Of a stretch of 64,000 nucleotides of DNA, positions 34,027-46,719 are shown in pieces (within the stretch, counting starts at the first letter, position 1; each line of letters opens with the position of its first letter). Under the pieces are notes generated by a model, which was not told the origin of the DNA, made no database searches, and worked only from the letters and a program-made list of their open reading frames with translations. The position numbers were made by a program, and so were the translations under genes. Where the stretch lies: assembly GCA_021234155.1 (NCBI GenBank), contig JAJEKV010000003.1, forward strand, positions 9,610,413 through 9,674,412, given 5' to 3'. The stretch comes from Isoetes taiwanensis (Eukaryota > Streptophyta > Lycopodiopsida > Isoetales > Isoetaceae).

Positions 34027-35950
34027 AACATCGTGCAAGTTGCATCGTATCTCCACCGGGCTGTTGTTATACGCTCTCCTTTTGTTGTTTAGTTCCTTTA
34101 CGCGATCTTTTTTTTTCTTGTGCTAGCGTTGTGAAAACCTTTGGTATTCTTTAGCGGCGGTTGTTCAGCCCTATTTGCTTTTAGGTGATGCAATTCGTCA
34201 TTTTTCCTTTCTATTTTATTTGTCATTTGCACGGTTTAAGACACCCCTTTTTGCCTTTTTTACATTCGGTTTTGTGTGGTGGTTCTTTGTCTCAAATTGG
34301 TCTTTGAGTCTCGGGATCCTTGGTTAATATTTTATTTTGACTTCCTTTTCTGCCTGCGGCGTGCTATCATCGGTCGCTACAGTGCTTCCTAGGTGCAGCC
34401 AGGCGATTCGGTGATAAAGAATTTGTCAAATTAACTCTCCAGTTGAGGGCAATCAACTATTCAAAATTTGGAACAGCGATGCGACCTCGAACCTGTTTGT
34501 TTTTTCCTTTTTATTTGCCAAAGCTTTTTGTGACTCACGATTGGCGAGCAAAACCAACCTATTTTCACATTTCACGCAATATTTGCAAGCTTGGATCGGC
34601 GTTTATTATAGCGTTGCTAGAGGCCGATTTGTTACCTTAATTTCTCTTAGTTTTGTTATGATTCCAAGATTCGATTTGTGCAATTTGGTCTTTGCACAAA
34701 TTCATTACGTATTCGGTTGGGTTCTCTATATTCATATTTTACGCAAGATCATAAGATGTTATCACGTGTATTTTTTTTAAAGAATCGATAAGAGGCGTGG
34801 TAGGAAGTCTATTGCCAAAAGTAAGCGTGAAGCGGAGGTTCATCAATGCTACCATGGTCCATCGCCCATTTCACGATTCCACATTGTTTGATCTCTTTGA
34901 GTATTTGCTCAAGTTGCTTTCGTTCTTTGCCAATTGAAGTCCGGTCTACATTTTGCTCGGGCCCCATCCCAAGGCTTCTAAAAGCTGTTGTTGGCACACA
35001 TTTTTACTAGAATCTATGCTAAAGTTGATAGAATCTGAGGAAACTTTGATCATCTTTTTTACATCGCCACTTCTATAAATGCGGCATTTGATTCTGTTAT
35101 TGTTTGGTTTTGTAAAGATCTTTTTGGCCGAAACGAAGGAATCAATTTGGGTCGATCGAAGAGAGATGAGTTAATAAACTTCGAGTAGAAGAAGAAGTGC
35201 TTTGATAACAATCGACCAGTTCTTTTTAATCCAGGCCCTTAACCTGTTTGAGTAACTTTTAACTGGCGGTGGTAGATTTTTGCTAGTAAATTCCATTGAT
35301 TGAGTGCTTGACAAATTAAAATTTGGTAGATTAATTGGATGGCGGGGATCCCAAGAAAGTTGTGACTTGACTAAGCGATTTAAGGTATTTAGCTCTTTGC
35401 CATAGATTCTATTGGAATATTCTTGCATGACATGGGATGGTTTAATCTTTGTGGTGATAATGTTAGCCTTGAGACTTAAAAGGTTATGCATTTAGAACCC
35501 TTAACATCTTCTTTGAATATCCCACTATTCCTCCGTATTTGGTTCTCATAATTCTTATTAGTTTTTGCCTTGTCCATAGCTTTTGTGGTGGCGTTTGTAC
35601 CACATTAGAGACATTGTCGGATTCGTGCTTCTTAGTAGTATTATTGGCGTGACTTATAAAGGTGTTTTATATCCTATCTTGCTTTATTTGGTTCTCATTA
35701 TTTTTTAGACAATTTTGCCTTGTTATGAACTTGAGAATTTTAGAGGTTTGTACCATGGTGAACTTTCTTAAATATTGTCAAAAGTGGCCCTTGAGGTGCT
35801 CAGTGTTTACATGGTTGATATATATTCTTTTTTCTTTTAGGTCCTTAGTCTCATTTATAGTGCTACCCGAATCACATTGCTAATTTTCTTACGCCTCTTT
35901 TCGGCATTGCTTGTCCATGTTTTTAAAGTAGCAGTTCTAGAAATGAGATT
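34027..35950. other. AT-rich stretch between direct repeats, no gene recognised
   Basis: Open frames at 34443-34780 (+) and 35171-35491 (-) are short and lack recognisable motifs. If the flanking 160-base repeats are LTR remnants this would be a 2-kb internal region, but no retroelement protein motif was found. Confidence 0.35.
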
Positions 35951-36114
35951 TACCTTTGTTTTCCGCAGAATAGAAGGTAAATGAGGTTCTAGAAGCTACT
36001 TGAGAGTTGGTTAGGTAGTTAGTTAGTTTGTCCTATTCCATAGTTCCTATTTAATTCCTTCCGCGTTCCCTTTCTTTCTCATCAGCTCCTCTTTGTGCAT
36101 CCTCCTTTAACAAA

Positions 36115-37765
36115 GACTGCGTTTAACACTTTTGATAAAGATTATATAGCAGAGATAGTGCTCTTTTATATGAGCTCTTAAGCTTCATAACTTCCCTTCT
36201 CACTTTTGGACATATACATATAACTTAAGGCGGGGCGTTTTGAGGGCTTCAGGTTATAGCGATGGTGGAACGATGGATGTTTTGAAATGTACTTGTAGGT
36301 AGAATGTGCGAGTTTGAATAGACCCTCGGTCAAGTGGCTCACCCTCCGGCTTTGCCACCATATTCGAGTTGAACTCAAATGGTTGGTGGCCTTCAAAGGT
36401 ATGTGTATTTTTGTACATGTGGGTTTAAAAGGCTTTTGCCATTACCTAGAATTAATTGAATTGCCCATTACCTCTTTCAAATTTCATTTTTGCTCCCAAA
36501 CTCTCAAATCCGCCCAATGTTCCTTCGATTGGGACAGGGATTATTGTGGGTTTTATGCTTCATGTGCTTTATGTTTTTTGTCATGCAGGATATGGCGGAT
36601 TTTGCATCAGGTTTTAGAGATGAAACTTTTACGAGATAAAGCTCGCATTAGATTTTGTGGATCCAAAATCACCACAGTTCAAGTCGAAACGATTGGATGA
36701 TTTACCCATTTCTACCGACCTTCCTACCGGAGAATTGTGTGCTATAACTCAATTCCAGGTCTAATGTCGGATTATTAGCCAAAGAAAAATTTTGCAATAC
36801 TTTGGGACATCCAATTGGTAACTTAGCTTGGGTTTGCATGAAGGGTAATATAGCATCCACAAAGCTTCACAATTCCATATCTTCTAAGAGTCAAGTATAG
36901 CCATCATATTTTATTTTTGTTTTGAAGGTATTCCTACTTTCACAAACCCACAGATTGTTGAAGTGGAAGTAGCTCGAAAAGAAGATCAAGGCAGACTTGG
37001 ATCATTTAAATCGAGCAATCCCTTTTAGTTCTCATTATTTAGGCTGAGAAGAATTCCCATGTTTTCTCTTTGCATCCCTTGCATTGGATAGATAATGTGG
37101 TCCATCCCAGCTTTGGTCGGTCGGTAGAGCTTTTAGTTCAATTGGTAGCTTAGTTTGCATCATGAAAATTACTTAAAGTTTGAAGATGTCAATGGGCAAG
37201 GCCTTATCAATGTTATTCAAATCCGGCAAGATCGAGGTTAATTATTCATAATTATTCATCGGCATCAAAGCTATGGAGATCATAGCATTATTAAGATCAT
37301 GGCACCAACTTTTGGGCCTGAAAGTTCAATGGAGAAGGTATCTAGGCATTATTTTCTTGCATAATTATTTGAAGTACGTATTTAATTGTATGAATTATGC
37401 AGGCAATGCATTTTCTATGTTTTAATCAAGTTGACGTCAGCAATTATGCTTGGCAAAATGACATTGGAAAATTATCTTGCAAAAGCTATGCAAATGGTTA
37501 TATGAGGCTCATGTTTATAATGCAAGTACTATTGAGCTCCATAACCGGAAGGATAAATTGTTTTTCCATGTCTTAATCGTTTATTATTTGTTTTCTGAGG
37601 TTGACATCATCAATTACGCTTGGCAAAATGGCGTTGGAAAATCATCTTGGAATAGCTATGCAGATGGTTCTATGAGGCTCAGTGTTGTAATGCAAGTCTT
37701 AGCCCAATGAAACTCCATAACTTAATCTGTAATGAATGGCTGATATATGGATCTATATTGCAAAT
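36115..37765 (+). repeat. 1.6-kb gene-like block, first copy
   Basis: This block recurs at 42515-44033. It has the look of spliced coding sequence on the plus strand. A frame reading [14 protein letters not shown] (best seen in the second copy), DDLPI and LPTGELCAIT, then [17 protein letters not shown] before GTAATA, is followed by a segment with AWQND.GKLS and YANGSMRL before stretches of T. The AWQN segment is itself tandemly repeated (about 37425-37530 and 37600-37700). I cannot name the protein. Both copies carry frame breaks. Confidence 0.6.
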
Positions 37766-37992
37766 TCAAAGCGCAGCAAAAGCATGATATGTAATGGCAC
37801 ATAAAAGCCCCTTGATTTACCTTTGCAATATTTACAGCAATATTCACAAGGCAATTGTTTTGGTAATGTGACTCCCCTTTACTCAAACCCGGATAACAAG
37901 CATCTTTTTGTATGATGTAGCGGTTATTTGTGCTACGAGCCTTGGAATAGTCTTCAAAATAACCGCTATACCAATGGTAAATTCCAGAAAGC

Positions 37993-39190
37993 CACATGAT
38001 GTGGTTTTAGGCCACGTGTAAAATAAACACAATTATTCCTTTGGCCATATTTATGTTTTTCTGTTTGTATCGGACAATGCATCTTAATATCAAATGCAAT
38101 TTGAACTTATAAATGCAAAATACCATTATACTCATTACAATGCTCAAGGCCTTTTCAGTTTCTCCAAGATTCACGATGACCAAATCAAATAAAACATATA
38201 CTTTCTTTGTAGACCTAGAAGAATTTTAAAAGTCCTATTATAATAAAACATTTATAACAAATCAAATATACATTTTAGAAAACCATAAATAAGCTATGCT
38301 ATACAATACTATAATTGGTCTTACATGCATACAATGTATCTTCCTTTATAATCCATTACATGCTTCTTGATACAAGTGAAGGCAAACTAATTTTTAGATG
38401 TTTCTTGGTCGAAGTGAAGGCAAACCAATTTCAGTATAGCAAGGTTATTTTCACACATTTTACCCATATGTAATTCCATATTGAAGATTGACTCCACACA
38501 AGTCAACACTTCAATCAATCAACCCACTCACACTCATGCAGCATGCCCATAGTTTCATGTTTACCTCCTTAATGATGCTCGGCTTGGTTTATTAGTAACA
38601 TTATTGCATTTGTGTGGTTGTGCGTGCGTGTGTCTGTCGTGAATCAAAATCTTGGCAAGGGTTCAAATAGCATTCGCTACAATATTAGGTGTGGTTCGTG
38701 TTGTTGCTAGGTGGGAAACAGCGACATGACTTGCAGCATAAAGGGGGAAGGATATGTTTTGCAGGAACACAACAAGAACAATAGTGTATCTCTCTACCTT
38801 GATCTTCTAAGTGCAAACATGGTAATCTTCTAGGAAAGGGGTACAAAGAACAATGAGTGTATCTCTCGCCTTGATCTTCTAAGATGCAAACATGGTAATT
38901 TTCTAAAGGCAAAGGGGTACTTTACTTCAACATAGAGGAATGTTATCGTTATTATTTTGTCGAGGAGATAAAAGATTGGATCAAAAGGAAAGAAGCTTAC
39001 ATTATGTTTCTAAAAGCTACTCCAAACTTTATTCTTATTGATTGGGGCGTCTCATCATTCTCTTAAACATCATTTACAAGTTCGAACTTATGCCATTCTT
39101 TGGACACCATTACTAGTAGTAATATAATTTTTACCCTTTAGTGGGTGCTTTATGGGCACCCTCCCCTATATGACTTACAATCGATAGCTT
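37993..39190 (+). repeat. 1.2-kb direct duplication, second copy
   Basis: This is the partner of 14112-15362. Compared with it, CAG and CTG positions are preferentially altered or lost, for example around 38690-38760 and 38860-38920. It is directly followed, after a junction of about 220 bases, by a copy of the NLR 3' end. Confidence 0.9.
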
Positions 39191-39407
39191 CCCACCGGGC
39201 CTCGGATTAGATTTTTGCTTAAGCCAGGCAAAATAGGTGCTTTGTTGCTACTTAGGATTTTGAGGAAAATATCCTCTAATTTGCGGTTAACAAGCATTTT
39301 ACAAAATTTTGACCCAAGGAAATTTTCCGGCATCTAATAAAAGCTGGATTTTAACAACTTCAACCTGGAAATTTTGAGGAGGAACCCCCAATTTGGAGCC
39401 TGCTTCC

Positions 39408-40268
39408 CACCATAACTAGTTCTGAAATATTTTCATTACGTCTTTATTCTTGCTTGATTGTTTTCTCAAAGAAAGATCGAGGCGGGATCACGAGAACGGA
39501 ATTTGTTTCTTGTGCTTAGTCTTTGAGGTGAAAAGAGCACATTGGTACATTCTTACTCTTGCTAGGAGTTGATGTTTATTTGTTCTTCTGCTATTAGGAT
39601 TTGATGAAATTTCATCGTTCGTTAATATTCAATGTTGAATTTCTTTGCGATTAAAATTTGATGAAATTTCATTGTTCAAGTTAATGTGAGAAGTTGGGGT
39701 ACATTAGAAGTTTGCCGGTTTGCGCAAGTAATCATCTACGTGGAGCTAGAGGTTTTAAAGCGGCCACCATGGATCTTCCAAGAGAATTTAATTGTGGTAA
39801 GCAATGAAGAAATTACCCACGATGATCTTGGAATCTTCTTAGAGTCCTTAACTTGAAGTGCATACATTGCGTACGCTATCTCTATCCATAAAATAGATAT
39901 TTTTTGATAATGCCCCTTCATGAGTAATCTCACGGTAATCTCGGTCAGCATACCTTATAAGGATCTCTTGCGAGGTTACATAAATTGCCTCTTTCCGTCG
40001 GGACATGGGAATTTATGTTTTCGCTTCTATTGAATAATAAAATGGGTGAACTTGCGAAGGGCACATCAGCCGGGGAAGATTTTTAATGTCGGTTGGAGAC
40101 AAAAAGGCTCTCAAGTTGGGGAGTAGCCACAATTTTTCAAGGAGAGTTTTGTGCAATTTTTGTAGTCTTATTCTGCGCAATCTATCATCAAACCCATTGA
40201 TAGGTCCTTCCAAAGAGTTGCAATTTGATATAAGCACTCTTCCAAGAAGAAACTTGTGGGCAATTGGT
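39408..40268 (-). pseudogene. Duplicated NLR 3' fragment (LRR end and tail)
   Basis: This is a copy of 24826-25705, covering the C-terminal LRRs and the Asn/Ser-rich tail. Recognisable pieces on the minus strand include SNCNSLEGPINGFD, ISILWIEIA and KIHGGRFKTSSST. Homology begins at CCCACCATAACTAG in both copies. Compared with the source, CTG and CAG positions are systematically changed, for example CATTCTGTC to CATTACGTC, and this breaks the frame many times. No NB-ARC sequence is attached. Confidence 0.9.
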
Positions 40269-41089
40269 AGCCCCCAAAATTTCACATTTCTAAGCATGCA
40301 TTTCCCTCTTACAAGATTGCTCCTCCTAACCATGCATGTCGTTGCCATAGAGGATATGAGCACATGCAGGTAGCAACATCAGTACATATCATAGCAAACC
40401 AAGAATCGTGATTAGAATTACTGCAATATAGAGCCAAGAATAGAGAGCTAAATCCAAAACACTTTGCAAGCATGCGTATCCATCTTACAAAAGCGTGCTC
40501 CTCCTCACCATGCATGCTTCCAAAGGGCGACTAAGAAAAATCTCGCCATGAAGAGTGGTGAAAGCGGCGATATTGAGAAGCCGATCTAGTAGAAGCCGAA
40601 CAAAATTACGCGAGGAGAAGGTATCTTGGACAGGGGGAAGGTATTGTGGACGAAGAAAGCGAGGATGGGAAGCAATGGACAAAGGAAAGAGATCTTTGCT
40701 ATGAAAGGCGTAATAACTAGCCACAAGAATGACGAATGGCGGATATATAGTTGCTCGTCTAGATCCCCGAATAACGATCGAGGGCTTGTATCGATGCCAT
40801 TGGTAATGGATTTTTAGAACCTGTATGCATGTGATGTCAATTTGTTAAGAGAATAATAGTTGTACACTTCCAAAACAACTTTCAATCTTTGCGGTTTGTG
40901 CTCAAGAGTGTTAAAAAAAAATTGCTTTAAAATATACAACACATATTGGTATCTTTTGTATATTTTACCATAAAACAATACTACTCGGTATGGAATGCCC
41001 ATTAAAGGTGGGCAATGTTCTATTAGTATAAGATGGTAAGAATGCTAAGCAATATTTGAATTGCATATAAACATTCAAGATCTTTGAGA
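40269..41089. other. Stretch with a short imperfect repeat, no gene recognised
   Basis: Two related phrases of about 50 bases, CATGCATTTCCCTCTTACAA at about 40298 and CATGCGTATCCATCTTACAA at about 40472, each lead to CTCCTCNCCATGCATG. Minus-strand frames of 68 and 79 codons cross them without known motifs. Confidence 0.4.
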
Positions 41090-41277
41090 ATTAAGGAAGT
41101 CTATTTCTATTGCTAATTGGATGATACAACATACTTGCAGTATACAAGACTTTTGTTCTCATTTACAATCATGAGATCTTTAGACAAACATTGTGCATGC
41201 CCTTAATTGTATATAGATTGGTTTGAATAATCCATCTCTTCCCAACATTCTTGAATATTTTACTATTATGCATAGCC
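41090..41277 (-). repeat. Inverted repeat, right arm
   Basis: Reverse-complement partner of 33688-33872. Confidence 0.8.
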
Positions 41278-42514
41278 GAGATTAGGGGCAAAATTTTTAA
41301 GGTGGTCAAAATTTAGAAAGAGATAATTTTTTAGATGAAAAAGTTCAAATGAAATTTCTGGCCCACAGGAGCCTTATGGCGGCAAGGAAATTTCGACAAA
41401 CTTTAGTTGGAAAATTACCAAAAAAAGCGGGGGCTTGAAATTTGCCCCACGATAGTTCCCGGCATCTTCAGGGGGTTTTCTTCGATTGGCGTGCGTTTCC
41501 CGAGGGAAGGTAAAAGTAACTTCAACGGCAGGGCAGATCGACAGGCCATCGACTACAAATTTTGATTCGAAGAAACAAGGCGTTTGTGGCCGAAATTTCA
41601 AGGCCCCTGTTTTTTCGTAAATGAAATGTAGCATATGAATAATGGAAAGGACGAAAAAAGACAATGTGGCATAGGGGAGGATGCCCCTCTTCCACCCACT
41701 CCCCTTCAATGGCCCACTTTTTGCCCTTTAATGGCCCACTTTTTTACCCTTTAATAGCCCACCTTAACCCTTTAATAGCCCTACAATAACCCACCTTAAA
41801 AAGTACTAAAAATCGAACTAAATGCATGGTCTATTAATGGGCACTTGTGGGCCAATGAAGGTCTAGTGTGAGCATTTGGTGGTCCATTGAAGGTCTTTTA
41901 GTGGTCCATTGAAGGGCATTTGTTAGTTTAATGGGGTTAAAATAAGGATAGAACTTAAAATCTTCGTAGCGAGCTTTCGATTTGTCGAAACAACTCATGT
42001 TTAGTACCAATTGAAAGCTAAACTTTGAAATTTTATTGTGTTATATCAAAATAGGTGATTAAAACGTAATTAAACCCATCCTACATTATAAAGTATTGTA
42101 AGTGTTGGATGACCCTAAATCAAAGGCCAAGATTTGATCTCCCAAGGAATGGTTAAGATGATGCCATGTCATAGTTTTCTTTTTGCTTTTAGTGGTTGCC
42201 TCTTGCATGGCGCCATAGCCATAGTTTTATTTTTAGCCGGCGTGGCCGCCATAGCCATCCTACGCCACCGCCCTTTCTTCATGCTTGCCTTTTGCCTTTT
42301 CTTCTATGGTTTTATCTACATCTCTTTAGGGTTCGCGATTGACTAGTCGAGAAGGTTATGTCATTGTCGACAAAATTGGCGGTTTAAATCTTTGTTTTCT
42401 TAAAGGTTAAATCTTTGTTTTCTTAAGGGTTTCTTTGAGGGAAGCGGGATTTGCATTTTCGGTAACCAGAAGGCAGTTCAGAGCTTCAATAGTCCTCGAA
42501 TTTGAGCATATGCT
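41278..42514. other. Stretch with AATGGCCCAC minisatellite
   Basis: At about 41698-41790 the unit CCCTTTAATGGCCCACTTTT recurs four times with decay. A related GGTCCATTGAAGG phrase occurs twice near 41880-41925. A minus-strand frame of 111 codons at 41374-41709 has no motif I know. Confidence 0.45.
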
Positions 42515-44033
42515 ACAAGACCTGCGTTTAACACTTTTGATAAAATTATGAGAGATAGTGCTCTTTTATATGAGCTCTTAGCTTCAGCGGCTTCCCTTCT
42601 CACTTTTGGACATGTCGCCATAAGGGCGAGGAAGTTTTTGAGGGCTTGGGTTGTAGCGATGGTGGAATAGTAGATGTTTTTAAGTGTACTTGCAGGTAAG
42701 AATATGCGGAGTTTGAATAGACCCTCGGTCAGGTGGCTCACCCTCACGGCTTTGCCACCATATTCAATTTTGAAACTTAAATGGTTGGTATCGTGCAAAA
42801 AGTAGTAGAATCCCGCCTTCAAGGTATGTATATTGTGTACATGTAGGTTTTAAAAAGGCTTTTGCCATTACCTGGAATTCGTGAATTGCCCATTACCTCT
42901 TTCAAATTTCTAGCAATTTGCTTCCAAACTCTCCAAATCCATAATGTTCCTTGATTGGATAGGATTATTGTGGGTTTTATGCTTCTCAATGCTTTATGTC
43001 TTTTTCATGCAGGATATGGCAGATTTTGCATACAGGTTTTAGAGATGAAGTTTACGAGATAAAGCTCTCGCATTAGATTTTGTTGATCCAAAATCACCAC
43101 AGTTCAAGTCGAAATGGTGGATGATTTACCCATTGCTACCAGTCTTCCTACCAGAGAATTGTGTGCTATAACTCCAATTTCCGGTCTAATCGGATTATTA
43201 GCCAAAGAAAAATTTTGCAATACTTTGGGACATCCAATTGGTAAATTAGCTTGGGTTTGCATGAGGTAATATAGCATCCACAAAGCTTCACAATTTCATA
43301 TCTTCTAAGAGTCAAGTATAGCAAGCATATTTTTATTTTTGTTTTGAAGGTATTCCTACTTTCACAAGCCACATATTGTTGGCGGGGAAGTAGCTCGAAG
43401 AAGAAGATCAAGGCGAAGCTTGGATCATTTAAATGAGCAATCCCTTTTGGTTCTCATTATTTAGGTAGAAGAATTCCCATGTTTTTTCTCTGCATCCCCT
43501 GCATTGGATAGATAATGTGGTCCATCCGGCTTTTGTCCAGTGAGGTAGAGCTTTTGGTTCAACTGATAGCTTAGTTTGCATCATGAAAATTACTTAAAGT
43601 TTGAAGATGTCAATCTAGCAAGGCCTTATCAATGTTATTCAAATCCGCAAGATCGGGGTTAATTATTCATAATTATTCATCCGACATCAAAGCTATGAGA
43701 TCATAGCATTATCAAGATCATGGCACCAACTTTATGCCTGAGAAAGTTCAATGGAGAAGGTATCTAGGCATTATTTTCTTCCATAATTATTTGTGGTCTG
43801 TATTTAATTGTATGAATTATGCGGGGCAATCGTTTTCTATGTTTTAATCATTTGTTATTTGTTTCTCCAAGTTGACATCAACAGTGCAGCTTGGCAAAAT
43901 GACATTGGAAAATTATCTTGCCTTGACTATGCAAATGCTTCTATGAGGCTCAATGTTTGTAATGCAAGTCTTAGCCCAATGAAACTCCATAACTTAATCT
44001 GTAATGAATGGCTGATATATGGATCTATATTAT
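42515..44033 (+). repeat. 1.6-kb gene-like block, second copy
   Basis: Partner of 36115-37765. Only one AWQND segment is present here (about 43870-43980), so the tandem exon-like repeat is specific to the first copy. A minus-strand frame of 114 codons at 42478-42822 is not conserved in the first copy and is probably not a gene. Confidence 0.6.
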
Positions 44034-44450
44034 TGCCAGCTTCGTCTAGGAGGTGATTTTGTGAACAACCCGTTTCGCCATTTTGACCCCCAAAACACGT
44101 CAATCTGCTCAAGAAAAGTTGCTAATTAGATTAGAATCATGCCAAAGAGTCATATTAGCATCTCTAAATTCCAAGAAATCTTCATTGGAGCATAAAAGGA
44201 CCCAAAATCGGGTTGCCAGCGCCAGCCCTTGCCAGCTCGTCCGCGAGGTGATTTTTGTGAACAACTTTGGTTTCACCCATTTTTCGCCCAAATTGACCAA
44301 TTCGACCCAACAAAGCGCCATGTAGTGTTTCTTGCTTTGCTTTGCTTAGATTTGCACTTCATGGTAGCTCATTTGGACACCCATAGCCATAGAATAGAAG
44401 TCTTCCCCACGGAACCCGAGGCATCCCTAAGTCTATAAAGGGGCCTCATT
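44034..44450 (+). repeat. Short tandem repeat with GAGGTGATTTTGTGAACAAC
   Basis: The phrase GCCAGCTNCGTC...GAGGTGATTTTTGTGAACAAC occurs at about 44037 and 44232, each followed by TTTCNCC and ATTTT. No gene is recognised. Confidence 0.5.
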
Positions 44451-46075
44451 TGTCATTTTCTCCCCATCAAAAGCTGCTCTCGACACTTGGTGATTTTCCA
44501 GCTCTCTACTCACCTTCACAAGCCATTTTTTCATAGCTATCTCTGCTCAATGGCGCCATCAAGCTTTGTTAGATGGTACAATGAGGCCAACCACATCGTG
44601 ATTTTCTGTAGAACAAGCCTTCCATGTCTTTGATCATCTCTTTGACCTCCATGCCACTCGACTAGAACCCCCTATTACTGCAGGCATCATTTGCCAATAT
44701 GACCCGCGATTCTACCACTGGGAAGTTAGTTTGCCACCTAGGGGAGGAAATGGGTTTCCTTAGACTCTCGACCCAAGCCATAGGTGGGGGATCGGGGGGC
44801 AAAAGCGGTGTGGGATAGAACGAGAAACATGCCCGGACTACATGACTGTAAGTATCATAGGCATAGATACCTCTCGGCCCATGCGGCCTTAACTTTGTTC
44901 ATGCGGTACAAGGCGGTCAACCAACGGGGGGGCGATCAATTCAACCTTTGGATTTGGCACCTCGACGTTTTCGGCGGCGAGATAGGTATCGAGATCGAGG
45001 CTGAATCACGAATACTACGGCTCCACGCCGGAAACACCGATGTTGCGGATTGAAAGCGAGGATTATGAAGAGCAAGAGGAGGAGAACCCAAGTTGGAAAA
45101 TCGAGGGGAGGCAAGAAGGATGGAGAAGTATAGCGGCAAGAGGAAGTATTAAAGGCGAGATTCCGAACGCCCGGTTGGCATCACGGTACGACCCGGTCAT
45201 CATCGGCGGCGGTACATATTACGCCACCGGCATCCTCAACCTTTCTATTGTCAAGGCGAAGGTCTCGGGGATCGATGAGCTTCTAAGCCTAGTTGCACGA
45301 GGAGCGGCGGCGACTTCATCGACTATGATTACCAAGAAATTCCAAAGGGTAAGCCGAAGCGACATTCCTACGCCAGGGAAGCGATATCGGACATTCAAGC
45401 TTACCAATAGATAAAGCCGGATGTATCGACCAGCGTGGCAACTGTCATTCGGAGAGGAATTCGGAGATTCAAAAGCGGTTGTATAAGCCGGGGAAGAGGC
45501 CGGGCTCGGTGATTGGTCGCTCGGGGGTATCTTGTGAAGCTTCTAGCGGCATTAACTTGGAGAATGCAACCATGATGTGGGAGATCACGAAGGTCTTATG
45601 GCATTGGATGTTTTTCGGTGAAGCATTTCGGAGAAAGGCCTGCGGAGGAACCGTGGGCCGAGCAAGGGTAAAAGCACTTTCGGTACTATCTTTCCGGCCC
45701 TCGGCCAAAGAGGCGGATGATAGTTTTCCACAAGGAGTTCACCCAAGGGGAAGAGTGCGTGGCGCTCCTCATCAGCTCTCTCGGGCTTTGGGCAACATGC
45801 GAGAATAGAGCATTGGGTAGACCATGTTATCCTCTTCAAAGAGATCCGTAGTCCTTCATTCTCTCGACCGCAAGAGGCCACCTGGGGATGCACACTTGTC
45901 GGTGAGTGGCGACAAGCGCACGAACTTTTCGGCACGAACTTTCGGCACCCACGGATGGCAAAGGGCATTAGAAGGAGGGTCGTGGCAAGAATCTGCTTGA
46001 GCGTCGGCAAGGGGATAGGATTGAAGAACTTCTTCAAGTCCATGAGGAGGCACCGATAAGGAAAATTTGTTTTGT
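44451..46075 (+). other. GC-rich coding-like block, unidentified
   Basis: The composition shifts to GC-rich with many CGG triplets. Discontinuous plus-strand frames can be strung together: CQYDPRFYHWEVSLPPRGG, GLHDCKYHRHRYLSAHAAL, LFMRYKAVNQRGGDQFNLWI, and an acidic run (EDYEEQEEENPSW). It is followed by GTYYATGILNLS. It may be a TE-borne gene or gag-like region lying just upstream of the chromovirus. I do not recognise it. Confidence 0.35.
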
Positions 46076-46439
46076 TAATTAAGTAATTGTATTGGAAACT
46101 CTCTCTTCGGTTATTATCATGTACTTTTATATATATTAATTAATGTCTTACCATGATCTTAACTTGTAAGTGGAATTTTTATATGATTTCTTTTATGCCT
46201 AACAACAATTCAATTGTAAGCAAGAATGATTAATGTGTAACCCAAATAACAAGTATTGATGATTAATCCTTGCGGCAAGGAACAAGCTCGGGTTCTCAAG
46301 GCGGGGCCGACAACACCCGATGGTACCAGCTGATGTGTTGTACTAATCTGGCGTATTTTTAAAATCCATACGTCCGTACGTACCATGCAGCGTGCGTATT
46401 TTTAAAAAATGCGGCTTAATCATCTTTTCAAAAAAAATA

Positions 46440-46550
46440 AACACGGTTTTCTCAAAAGCGGACTCAATTTGCACCCACTAGGATTGAACCTAGGCCTCCC
46501 AGATAGCAAACAAACATACTAACCAACTTTCCAACAATCTGTTTGTGTTT
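46440..46550 (-). repeat. tRNA-derived SINE or tRNA-like repeat
   Basis: On the minus strand, AGTTGGTTAGTATG resembles an A box. About 35 bases later CCTAGGTTCAATCCTAG forms a T-arm with a seven-base TTCAATC loop, which is a B box. The intervening part cannot fold as a proper anticodon arm, and no acceptor stem is seen, so this is a tRNA-derived promoter module rather than a tRNA gene. It lies just upstream of the chromovirus primer-binding site. Confidence 0.5.
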
Positions 46551-46698
46551 ATGTCGCATAATTTGTTATATTTAAGCTTTTTCTCAATTTTTTTAAAAAA
46601 CGTAATTTAAGCACTTTAAGTACGTATTGTATAAAATACGTATTTTTTCAAAAATACGTCGGCGAAGCGTCTGATGCAGTGCGGCGTCGGGACAACAT

Positions 46699-46712
46699 TG
46701 GTACCGAAACCT
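46699..46712 (+). promoter_or_regulatory. Probable primer-binding site of the chromovirus
   Basis: TTGGTACCGAAACC follows GGGACAACA and resembles the initiator-methionine tRNA site TGGTATCAGAGC common in plant gypsy elements. If CCAG was misread as CCG the match would be closer. The CA just before it would be the end of the 5' LTR. Gag-like sequence begins within a few tens of bases. Confidence 0.5.
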
Positions 46713-46719
46713 ATTTGGA

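Noticed and set aside
33869-36110. A complete LTR retrotransposon bounded by the 160-base direct repeats
   Set aside because: No primer-binding site, polypurine tract, TG...CA ends or retroelement protein motif was found between the copies.
42478-42822. 114-codon minus-strand ORF
   Set aside because: The duplicate at 36.1-36.4 kb does not keep the frame, and plus-strand features explain the block better.
46470-46545. A functional tRNA gene
   Set aside because: Only the A box and the T-arm are convincing; no acceptor stem or anticodon arm can be drawn.
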